Positions 28,683 through 36,119 of a DNA stretch of 54,564 nt are shown here, piece by piece. Made by a program: the position numbers and the translations under genes. Below the pieces are notes generated by a model, which worked only from the letters and a program-made list of their open reading frames with translations, had not been told where the DNA came from and did no database searches. Every line of letters starts with the position of its first letter. Positions within the stretch are counted from its first letter, which is position 1. Source of the DNA: a virus; the IMG/VR virus record IMGVR_UViG_3300008111_002018, positions 1-54,564 of that record. One strand, given 5' to 3'.

Positions 28683-28850
28683 TTAATTCTTTTTGTTAAT
28701 CTGATGAAAGGTTTTCATCAATTTTAAACTGTCCTTGTAGTTCTTTTCAAGACGGTCCAATTCTTTTTCGTCAACAACAGACTCCAACGCTTTATTATAA
28801 GCGTCCTCAGATTCTCTTATTAATTTTTCTATTGTTTTAAGTAATTTCAT
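28683..28850 (-). CDS. Small helical protein (55 aa) on the minus strand
   Basis: A short open reading frame reads MKLLKTIEKLIRESEDAY and continues as a charged, fully helical 55-residue protein (LDRLEKNYKDSLKLMKTF), probably a coiled coil. It ends two bases from the convergent LamG gene. A TATTTATA box (plus-strand 28855-28862, read on the minus strand) lies four bases before its ATG, at the same distance as at other gene starts here, which supports it as a real gene. No function can be assigned. Confidence 0.6.
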   Translation of the reverse strand: MKLLKTIEKLIRESEDAYNKALESVVDEKELDRLEKNYKDSLKLMKTFHQINKKN

Positions 28851-28950
28851 TTACTATAAATATTTCCATATAAATATAAAGTACAAACAATTCTTTATAT
28901 TCACTTCATTAGGTAAAAACTTATATTCTTTTATAAATGGAATTTTTATA
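28851..28950. promoter_or_regulatory. Divergent AT-rich intergenic region
   Basis: One hundred bases separate the small minus-strand gene from the plus-strand GlcNAc-transferase gene. TATAAATA occurs at 28855-28862 and a second copy starts near 28872 on the plus strand. Read on the minus strand, the first is the TATTTATA box of the 55-residue gene. For the plus strand I see AT-rich sequence (TATATTCTTTTATAAATGG) but no convincing two-part promoter. Confidence 0.4.
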
Positions 28951-30216
28951 ATGAAACCTAAGAAAAACTCAAAAATTTTTGTACAGATTGCGTCCTATCG
29001 TGACCCACAACTGATTCCAACAATTAAGAACATGTTGGAAAACGCTAAGAACCCCCAAAACATTACCATTGGTATTGCAAGACAATTTCATCCTGATGAT
29101 AAATTTGATGATTTATCTGAATATGAAAATGACGATAGATTCAGAATCTTAAATATTCCTTATCAAGAAGCTGAAGGTGTTTGTTGGGCGAGACACTTAG
29201 TTCAACAACTATATAAAGACGAAGCATATACACTTCAAATTGACTCACATATGAGGTTTGCACCTGATTGGGATGAAGAAATGATTAACATGGTTAAACA
29301 ACTTCAAAAGAAAGGACATAAGAAACCATTACTTACAGGATATGTGTCATCATTTGACCCTGACAATGACCCAGCGGGTAGGGTACAAGAGCCTTGGAGA
29401 ATGGCGTTTGATAGATTTATTCCTGAAGGTGCGGTATTCTTCTTACCTGAGACAATTCCAAATTGGAGAGAGATGACAGAACCAGTACCAGCAAGATTCT
29501 ATTCCGCACACTACTGTTTTACCTTAGGACAATTCTCAAAAGAAGTTCAACACAATCCGCACTACTATTTTCACGGTGAAGAAATTTCAATTTCAGCAAG
29601 AGCTTACACTTGTGGATATGACTTATTCCACCCACATAAAGTATTGATTTGGCACGAATATACTCGTAAGGGTAGAACCAAACAATGGGATGATGATAAA
29701 GAATGGGTTAGAAGAAATAATCAAGCGCACTTATTGAATAGAAAACTATTTGGTATGGACGGAGAAGTTCAAGAAGGACATGATGGTCCTTATGGATTCG
29801 GAACTACAAGAACATTAAGAGATTACGAAAAATATGCGGGTCTTATTTTTCAAAAAAGAGCTGTACAACAATACACCTTAGATAAAAAGTATCCACCAAA
29901 TCCGCAAGAATTTGAAAGTGAAGAAAAATGGTTAGAAAGTTTTGCTAGCATATTTAAACATTGTATTGATGTTAATTATGGCTCGGTACCTGAAAAAGAT
30001 TATGATTTTTGGGTTGTTGCGTTCCACAATGAACAGGATGAAACAATATATAGAAAAGACGCTGATAAATCTGAAATTAACCAAATGATGAATGACCCTG
30101 ATGGATATTGTAAAGTATGGAGAGAGTTCCAAACGGCACATAAACCAAAGTATTGGGTTGTTTGGCCTCACTCAGAATCTAAAGGATGGTGTGAAAGAAT
30201 AACTGGCAATTTATAG
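28951..30216 (+). CDS. Skp1-type polypeptide N-acetylglucosaminyltransferase (PF11397 family)
   Basis: The 421-residue protein starts KIFVQIASYRDPQLIPTIKN and continues with AEGVCWARHLVQQLY and YTLQIDSHMRFAPDWDEEM. This is the clear signature of the PF11397 GlcNAc-transferase family, with DSH as the metal-binding motif. The founding member, Gnt1 of Dictyostelium, adds GlcNAc to a hydroxyproline of Skp1. Bacterial and phage members are uncharacterised. It is the first of seven plus-strand glycan genes and is followed by fucosyltransferase-like genes. Family membership is very likely; the acceptor is unknown, but the prolyl-hydroxylase-like gene at 4757 makes hydroxyproline worth considering. 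Confidence 0.9.
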   Translation: MKPKKNSKIFVQIASYRDPQLIPTIKNMLENAKNPQNITIGIARQFHPDDKFDDLSEYENDDRFRILNIPYQEAEGVCWARHLVQQLYKDEAYTLQIDSHMRFAPDWDEEMINMVKQLQKKGHKKPLLTGYVSSFDPDNDPAGRVQEPWRMAFDRFIPEGAVFFLPETIPNWREMTEPVPARFYSAHYCFTLGQFSKEVQHNPHYYFHGEEISISARAYTCGYDLFHPHKVLIWHEYTRKGRTKQWDDDKEWVRRNNQAHLLNRKLFGMDGEVQEGHDGPYGFGTTRTLRDYEKYAGLIFQKRAVQQYTLDKKYPPNPQEFESEEKWLESFASIFKHCIDVNYGSVPEKDYDFWVVAFHNEQDETIYRKDADKSEINQMMNDPDGYCKVWREFQTAHKPKYWVVWPHSESKGWCERITGNL

Positions 30217-30232
30217 TTTATACCCTATAATA

Positions 30233-31072
30233 ATGATAACATTTTATGATGAATATGTTCAAGGATTGTCGGGTGGGCATTTTTCAACGTTCAGAAAAAA
30301 TTTAGGTAATAAATTATTTATTTACGGTGTAAGTAGAGTTGCGTCAGATATATTAGATTATGATTTAATTTTACCACCAAACCCATTAATAAGACGGGAG
30401 TTAACTAGTGTGGGTAATTATGTAAATGAAAAATTTCCCTTTGGAAGTTTGACGGGTAGAAAAAGAGTTGAGTCTCCAACAAAAACTATGGACGACATTG
30501 ACCTTTTTAATTTTAACGGATTGGAAGGTTTTATTAATCAATTTAATAATCATCATATTGAAGTGGTAGGATACTTTACAAAATATGATTATATCAAACC
30601 ATATAAAGAAAAAATTCGTTCTTATTATTCAAGTTTGGTTAGACCAAAACGTAATAATAATGATATGGTCATCATGCTAAGAAACAGTAGAGACGATGCT
30701 AGATTTGTATTACCGGATGACTATTATATTAATATTTTAGAAAATGAGTCATTTGATAAGTTATATGTTGGTTACGACCATTTATATAAACATCAAAGTC
30801 TAATCAGTAAAATTGAAAAATATAATCCGATTTATTTGGAGTCAGGAATCTTGGATATTTTCTCAGAGATAACATCGTTCAATAAAATTGTTGCTTGTCA
30901 AGGAACATTTTCATTTTGGGCAAGTTTTTTATCAAACGCAGATAAAATATATTGGCCAACAACTAACGATGGTCCCAATTCAAACAATGAAGTTTTTGCA
31001 CAATTTGTTAACTTAAAGGTTGATGACGAAGACCGATACACTTTTGTACCAATTAATAACATATATACATGA
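30233..31072 (+). CDS. Putative glycosyltransferase, fucosyltransferase-like fold
   Basis: The 279-residue protein has a C-terminal pattern IVACQGTFSFWASFLSNADK, reminiscent of the conserved STFSWW-type motif of GT11 alpha-1,2-fucosyltransferases and related GT-B enzymes. VIMLRNSRDDARF looks like a donor-site arginine region. The N-terminal half is not recognisable. The gene overlaps the GT10 fucosyltransferase gene by four bases, which favours a related function. Assignment to a specific family is tentative. Confidence 0.55.
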   Translation: MITFYDEYVQGLSGGHFSTFRKNLGNKLFIYGVSRVASDILDYDLILPPNPLIRRELTSVGNYVNEKFPFGSLTGRKRVESPTKTMDDIDLFNFNGLEGFINQFNNHHIEVVGYFTKYDYIKPYKEKIRSYYSSLVRPKRNNNDMVIMLRNSRDDARFVLPDDYYINILENESFDKLYVGYDHLYKHQSLISKIEKYNPIYLESGILDIFSEITSFNKIVACQGTFSFWASFLSNADKIYWPTTNDGPNSNNEVFAQFVNLKVDDEDRYTFVPINNIYT

Positions 31073-32064
31073 AAAAAACTATAAAATTATCTAGAGCTAG
31101 TTTCCCTGGTGTTGGAAATTTTTCTTGGATGAATTACTTTGTAAACATCCTAAATAAAAAATATAATGTTGTGATTGACGCAATCAATCCGGACATTGTA
31201 ATCTATACTAATCAATTTTATCGTGAAAACGAATTAGATTATTACACAAATGAAACTGTAAGAGGTATTCATCAATATGATGATTCTATTAAAAAAGTTT
31301 TTATTAGTGGTGAAGCTAGACCCGATTTTAACGCACATTTAAATAAAGGTGATAACTATTATGTTTTAGGTTATGAACATATTGATAATGAGAGATATCT
31401 TAGGTTCCCAACTTTAGTATTAGATGCTTTTGTTTTACATAATGAAGGAGGAATGTTTGACACACCATTTGATTGGTTAACCAAAAAAAGGGACGGGTCG
31501 AAGATACTCGAAAGTAAAAAACATTTTTGTAGTATAGTCCAATCAAGCAACAATCCCGACAGAGAAAAATTGTTTGATTTGATTCAAGAGAAACATTTCA
31601 TTAAATCATCAGGACCTTGGCGTAGAACAGTTCCCGACGAAGAAACACTAAACCCTTATCAATACCACAATTATTCAAACAAAGAATACATGGGTAGAAT
31701 TGATGGACTAACATATAGGGATAAGATTAATTTTTTCTCTGACACAGTGTTTAACATTGCCTACCAATTTACAAATACTGATAATTTAACTCAAGAAAAA
31801 ATTATACACGCTTACGCAGCAAATACAATACCATTATTTTATGGTAATCAATATATTGAGGAAGAAGGATTTAATCCTAAATCTTTTATTAACTGTCACA
31901 AATTTGAAAGTTTTGAAAGTTTAGTTGAATTTTTAGATGAGTTATATAAAGATAATGATAGATTAAAATCATATTTTGAAGAACCAATTTTTGTTGATAA
32001 TAAATTACCAATTTATTTTAATGAGGATTACATTTTGAATTTTTTTAGTAAAATTATTGAGTAG
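31069..32064 (+). CDS. GT10 family alpha-1,3/4-fucosyltransferase
   Basis: The 331-residue protein matches GT10. The N-terminal half carries FISGEARPDFNAH. The C-terminal donor domain reads FCSIVQSSNNPDREKLF, then FNIAYQFTNTDNLTQEKI, IHAYAANTIPLFYGN and FNPKSFINCHKF, which is the conserved GDP-fucose binding region. These enzymes transfer fucose from GDP-fucose to GlcNAc-containing acceptors. The gene lies two genes after a GlcNAc-transferase, so the two could act in sequence. No GDP-fucose synthesis gene is in the window, so the donor would come from the host. Confidence 0.9.
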   Translation: MKKTIKLSRASFPGVGNFSWMNYFVNILNKKYNVVIDAINPDIVIYTNQFYRENELDYYTNETVRGIHQYDDSIKKVFISGEARPDFNAHLNKGDNYYVLGYEHIDNERYLRFPTLVLDAFVLHNEGGMFDTPFDWLTKKRDGSKILESKKHFCSIVQSSNNPDREKLFDLIQEKHFIKSSGPWRRTVPDEETLNPYQYHNYSNKEYMGRIDGLTYRDKINFFSDTVFNIAYQFTNTDNLTQEKIIHAYAANTIPLFYGNQYIEEEGFNPKSFINCHKFESFESLVEFLDELYKDNDRLKSYFEEPIFVDNKLPIYFNEDYILNFFSKIIE

Positions 32065-32065
32065 T

Positions 32066-32743
32066 ATGAAACATATATCATTTAGTCTTTTTGGTTATGA
32101 CCCAAAATATTATGTTGGGGCTGAAAAAAATATAATAATTAATAAGGAATTGTTACCTGATTGGACAACAGTCATTTATTATCACCCCGAAAATATATTA
32201 CAAGGTTATGTTGAAAAACTTACTGAAATGGGCGCAGTAATGATTGATGTTTCCAAAATTAAATTAGGTGAAAAAGAATCAATACATTTTCCATATTTTT
32301 GGAGATTTTTTTCTTTCTTACAAGATATTCCAACAATTGTGAGAGATTTAGATAGTAGAATATCTGAAAGAGAAGTTCAATATATTAGAATATGGGAACA
32401 AAGTAATGAAGATTATTTTATTATCAGAGACCACCCGTGGCACGCACCCGTGCCAAGTGGTTTGTTTGGAATCAAAAGAAAAATAAATAAGTTTGAAGAA
32501 CACTTTATACAATTCGTTAATACGTCTGACTTAAGGTGGGGAACAGACCAAGAAATTTTACATCAGTATATCAATAATATTGATAAATCCAATGTTTTAT
32601 ATTTTGGTTTTGATAAACAAGACACATACATACCAAGAGACAATCAAGATTTTTTTATTGGTATACAATTAGACGAAAACGATGAACCAACAAAACCGAG
32701 TGGTGTTAAGTGTTTGGAATTTTTAAAAGAATTAAATTTATAA
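32066..32743 (+). CDS. Putative GT-A glycosyltransferase-like protein
   Basis: I prefer ATG 32066, just after the upstream stop, over a TTG nine bases earlier. The 225-residue protein has PYFWRFFSFL, then IVRDLDSRISEREVQYI and DYFIIRDHPWHAPVPSGLFG. DLDSR is a DxD-like metal site, and this set recurs in uncharacterised bacterial glycan proteins. The length suits a single GT-A domain. Donor and acceptor are unknown. It lies in an unbroken run of plus-strand glycosyltransferase genes. Confidence 0.65.
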   Translation: MKHISFSLFGYDPKYYVGAEKNIIINKELLPDWTTVIYYHPENILQGYVEKLTEMGAVMIDVSKIKLGEKESIHFPYFWRFFSFLQDIPTIVRDLDSRISEREVQYIRIWEQSNEDYFIIRDHPWHAPVPSGLFGIKRKINKFEEHFIQFVNTSDLRWGTDQEILHQYINNIDKSNVLYFGFDKQDTYIPRDNQDFFIGIQLDENDEPTKPSGVKCLEFLKELNL

Positions 32744-32746
32744 ATA

Positions 32747-33484
32747 ATGAAATACTGTTTTACAACTTTAGCGGTAAATGAACCGTACGAATCAATTACA
32801 CCATCTTTCTATAAAGAACTAAGGGATAATACAACCGAATGTGAATTTTTTATTACAACCACAAATCATGAACTTCAAAATCAGGGTAATAGAATACACA
32901 CCAAAGTAATAAACCCACCATTATATGATTCTCGAGGTGGGTTCAATTTTAATTTAAATTTAAAAGTATTGTCTTTAAAACATATTTTGGAACACCAAAA
33001 AATAACAGGAGATAAACCTGAGTATATTATTTTTACTGATGGTGATTGGAGAATGCATAATGGATTTTCAGAAGAAAAAATATTGAACATGTTGTCTTAC
33101 ATGGAAAAAGATGGTTTAGATTTTTTATTCGAAAGACCCGCTCCAATCGGACCACATAAAAAAGAACCCGAACAAAGTTTTTTCAAAGATAAACTGTACG
33201 ATTATGATGTTTTTGAACACAACAAATGGGATGAAGCACACGTTGTTAATGAACAATTCTTGGTATTCAAAAATAATTGGAAGTTTAAATTTTTTGTTCA
33301 AAGATGGGAACAATTTTTATGGTATAGTATAGCTAATGATATCAGAAATTATCCAGATGGTTTTGAAATAGGAATTTCAGCTTTAGAAGCTGAAATGAAA
33401 TATGCATATCAAGGTTATTTTAATTTGATTCAAAATTGTTTTTCTTTTTATACTAAACTCGGCGATTTTCACACAAGATTTTAA
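32747..33484 (+). CDS. Putative glycosyltransferase with DGDW motif
   Basis: The 245-residue protein begins MKYCFTTLAVNEPYES and has a predicted metal-binding YIIFTDGDWRMH near residue 100, in a strand-loop typical of GT-A enzymes. Later HVVNEQFLVFKN and a Trp-rich segment could form the acceptor site. I cannot place it in a named GT family. It is three bases downstream of one glycan gene and overlaps the next by one base (TAATG). Confidence 0.6.
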   Translation: MKYCFTTLAVNEPYESITPSFYKELRDNTTECEFFITTTNHELQNQGNRIHTKVINPPLYDSRGGFNFNLNLKVLSLKHILEHQKITGDKPEYIIFTDGDWRMHNGFSEEKILNMLSYMEKDGLDFLFERPAPIGPHKKEPEQSFFKDKLYDYDVFEHNKWDEAHVVNEQFLVFKNNWKFKFFVQRWEQFLWYSIANDIRNYPDGFEIGISALEAEMKYAYQGYFNLIQNCFSFYTKLGDFHTRF

Positions 33485-34410
33485 TGAAGTCAAAAATAGT
33501 TACAGGGTATTGGATGGATGTTGAGGGGTATCCATTTCAAGGAACAAGAGCAAGTAGAAAACCAAGATATTGGGGTTCGTTAATTAGTCATTGTCGCGGT
33601 ATAAATTTACCAATAATTTGCTATACCCAAAAAAAAAATCAAGAAGAATTATTAAGTTTAAAAAACACACATAATTTAGACAATCTTGAAATTAAAATTC
33701 TTGAGCTTACTGATATGAAACTTCACAAAGAAATTAGCATTGTTAGAGATAAGAATTTTGAAAACAATGGTCTTGATGGTAGAGGTACTGAAATAATGTG
33801 GGGAAAGTTTCAAGTCTTGGAACAGGAACTTGATGGTTTTGACCGAGTATATTGGGTTGATATAGGCTTACAACATCCTGGTATCTTTCCTTGGCGTTAT
33901 TGTGTTCCATTTGGTGATAAATCATACCACAGTGGTAATGGACCTTTAGCTTGGCAACACAATGAAATGTTACAATACGATTTTACTAAATTATTTAACA
34001 CGAAAATATTTGAAAAATTGAATGATATTTGTGATAATAAAATTGTTACACTTGTTGGTTCTAACGCACAAACTAGCTATGAATTCAAACAACATGGGAT
34101 TATAGATTATGATATTGTAAGAGATTTTCCAATAGGTGGATTAATTGGTGGTGACACAATACAACTCAAAAAATATATTGAAGAATTTTGGAAATTATCT
34201 GTTGAAGTATTAAAACACAATTTTTTATGTACTGAAGAATCTATTATGAAAGTAGTTTATGATTTATTTGATAAAAATCACTTGTTAGATTTTTTATTTG
34301 ACGTTCATCAAACAAATCAACACGACGAATTTCATTTTGAAATGTGGAATAAAAGTTGGAATAAACCCAAACCTTTATACATGGTTTGGCATGATATATT
34401 ACAATATTAA
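33484..34410 (+). CDS. HtrL/YibB-like protein, putative glycosyltransferase
   Basis: The 308-residue protein shows the outline of the HtrL/YibB/WlaTC group: an N-terminal KIVTGYWMDVEG, a mid-region TEIMWGKFQVLEQEL, and FDRVYWVDIGLQHPG, where the aromatic-Asp-x-Gly stretch is the conserved acidic site. A late LCTEESIMKVVYDLF matches the C-terminal TEE motif shared with the next gene. Members of this group are found in surface-glycan clusters and are believed to transfer sugars. It starts on the stop of the preceding gene and is followed after one base by a related gene. Confidence 0.65.
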   Translation: MKSKIVTGYWMDVEGYPFQGTRASRKPRYWGSLISHCRGINLPIICYTQKKNQEELLSLKNTHNLDNLEIKILELTDMKLHKEISIVRDKNFENNGLDGRGTEIMWGKFQVLEQELDGFDRVYWVDIGLQHPGIFPWRYCVPFGDKSYHSGNGPLAWQHNEMLQYDFTKLFNTKIFEKLNDICDNKIVTLVGSNAQTSYEFKQHGIIDYDIVRDFPIGGLIGGDTIQLKKYIEEFWKLSVEVLKHNFLCTEESIMKVVYDLFDKNHLLDFLFDVHQTNQHDEFHFEMWNKSWNKPKPLYMVWHDILQY

Positions 34411-34411
34411 T

Positions 34412-36088
34412 ATGAGTAACGTAACAGTTGTAACAGGACTTTGGAATATTAAACGTGACGAACTTGGTGAAGGATGGTCAAGGACATTTCAACATTATTT
34501 GGATAAATTTGACCAATTATTACAAATTGAAAACAATATGATTATTTTTGGTGAACCCGAATTAGAATCATTTGTTTTTGAAAGAAGAGATAGGTCAAAT
34601 ACACAATTCATTACAAGAGATAAGGAATGGTTCAAACAAACTGTTCCTTATGATAAAATACAAGAGATTAGAAATAATCCTGATTGGTTTGGACAAGCTG
34701 GTTGGTTACAAGATTCAACACAAGCAAAACTTGAGTGGTATAATCCTTTGGTAATGTCCAAAATGTTCTTGATGAATGATGCAAGAATTATGGACCAATT
34801 TAACTCACAACATCTTTATTGGATTGATGCTGGTATTACAAACACAATTCATCCAGGATATTTTACGCACGATAAAATACAAAACAAATTACCTGAGGTT
34901 TTTGATAAGTTTGGTTTTGTTGCGTTTCCATATGATGCAAACAACGAAATTCATGGATTCTCATATCCTAAAATAAATTCATATGCTGGTGATGAAGTTA
35001 AGTTAGTATGTAGAGGTGGATTATTTGGCGGACCAAAACACGTATTTTCAGATATTAACGGAATATATTACAACATATTATCCGAGACACTAAGAAGTGG
35101 ATACATGGGTACCGAAGAATCAATCTTTAGTATTATGTTATATAAACATAGTGATATGATTGATTATGTTGAAATTGAAGGTAACGGGTTAATTTCAAAG
35201 TTCTGTGAAGATTTAAAAAATGATACATACGAAGTTAAAAATATATCAGGTAAAAAATCATTAAACAAAGATTTAAACATTAATAATTCAGCTCTTTATG
35301 TTATAACATTTAATAGTCCAAAACAATTTGAGACATTGATTGAGTCTATGATTCAATACGACAGAAACTTTTTGGATAGACCAAAAAAATATCTATTGGA
35401 TAATTCATCAGATTTAGAAACAACTGAAAGATATATTGAGTTATGTAATGAGTTTGGTTTTGAACACATTAAGAAAGATAATTTAGGTATCTGTGGTGGT
35501 AGACAATTTATTGCCGAACATGCCGATGAAAACAATTTTGATTTTTATTTCTTCTTTGAGGATGACATGTTCTTTTTTCCAAAGAAAGGTGAAGTTTGTA
35601 AAAACGGATTCAATAGAACTGTAAATAATTTGTATATTAATTCATTAGAGATTACTAAGAAAGAAGACCTTGATTTCTTAAAAATGAATTACACCGAGTT
35701 TTATGGTGACAACGGAACTCAATGGTCATGGTATAATGTACCACAACATATTAGAGAAGAATTTTGGCCAAACAAACCAAATTTACCTGTGATGGGTTTA
35801 GACCCAAATGCACCAAAAACCAACTTTAATAAAATATTAACATATAAAGGTATTCCATACGCTTTGGGTGATGTTTATTATTGTAATTGGCCACAAGTGG
35901 TTACAAAATATGGTAATCAAAAAATGTTTTTAGAAACAAAATGGGCCAGACCTTTTGAACAAACTTGGATGAGTTTCATATATCAGGAAACAAAAAAAGG
36001 TAATATAAACCCTGGATTGTTATTGTTAACACCAACCGAACATGACCGATTTGATTTTTATGACGGTTCTTTAAGAAAAGAATCATAA
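34412..36088 (+). CDS. HtrL/YibB-type domain fused to GT2-like glycosyltransferase
   Basis: I place the start at ATG 34412 (558 residues, MSNVTVVTGLWNIKRDELG); the open frame extends upstream into the preceding gene. Residues 1 to about 300 resemble HtrL/YibB proteins: MIIFGEPELESFVFERR, YNPLVMSKMFLMNDA, YWIDAGITNTIHPG and MGTEESIFSIMLYKH. The remainder looks like a GT2 domain, with ALYVITFNSPKQFETLIESM and FYFFFEDDMFFF as the metal site. The whole could be a bifunctional transferase. It closes the plus-strand glycan cluster. Confidence 0.7.
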   Translation: MSNVTVVTGLWNIKRDELGEGWSRTFQHYLDKFDQLLQIENNMIIFGEPELESFVFERRDRSNTQFITRDKEWFKQTVPYDKIQEIRNNPDWFGQAGWLQDSTQAKLEWYNPLVMSKMFLMNDARIMDQFNSQHLYWIDAGITNTIHPGYFTHDKIQNKLPEVFDKFGFVAFPYDANNEIHGFSYPKINSYAGDEVKLVCRGGLFGGPKHVFSDINGIYYNILSETLRSGYMGTEESIFSIMLYKHSDMIDYVEIEGNGLISKFCEDLKNDTYEVKNISGKKSLNKDLNINNSALYVITFNSPKQFETLIESMIQYDRNFLDRPKKYLLDNSSDLETTERYIELCNEFGFEHIKKDNLGICGGRQFIAEHADENNFDFYFFFEDDMFFFPKKGEVCKNGFNRTVNNLYINSLEITKKEDLDFLKMNYTEFYGDNGTQWSWYNVPQHIREEFWPNKPNLPVMGLDPNAPKTNFNKILTYKGIPYALGDVYYCNWPQVVTKYGNQKMFLETKWARPFEQTWMSFIYQETKKGNINPGLLLLTPTEHDRFDFYDGSLRKES

Positions 36089-36104
36089 AAAACAAACATT
36101 TGAT

Positions 36105-36112
36105 TATTTATA
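36105..36112 (+). promoter_or_regulatory. TATTTATA box before the Thr-Pro-rich virion gene
   Basis: TATTTATA ends seven bases before the ATG at 36120 and is preceded by TTTG two bases earlier. It lies in the 31-base gap between the glycan cluster and the virion gene block, where a new transcript would be expected. It belongs to the recurring box described for other starts. Confidence 0.45.
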
Positions 36113-36119
36113 ATATAAT

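Noticed and set aside
28855-28880. T4-type late promoter TATAAATA for the plus-strand gene at 28951
   Set aside because: The copies lie 70-95 bases from that start, while the complementary reading is placed four bases before the minus-strand gene like other boxes here.
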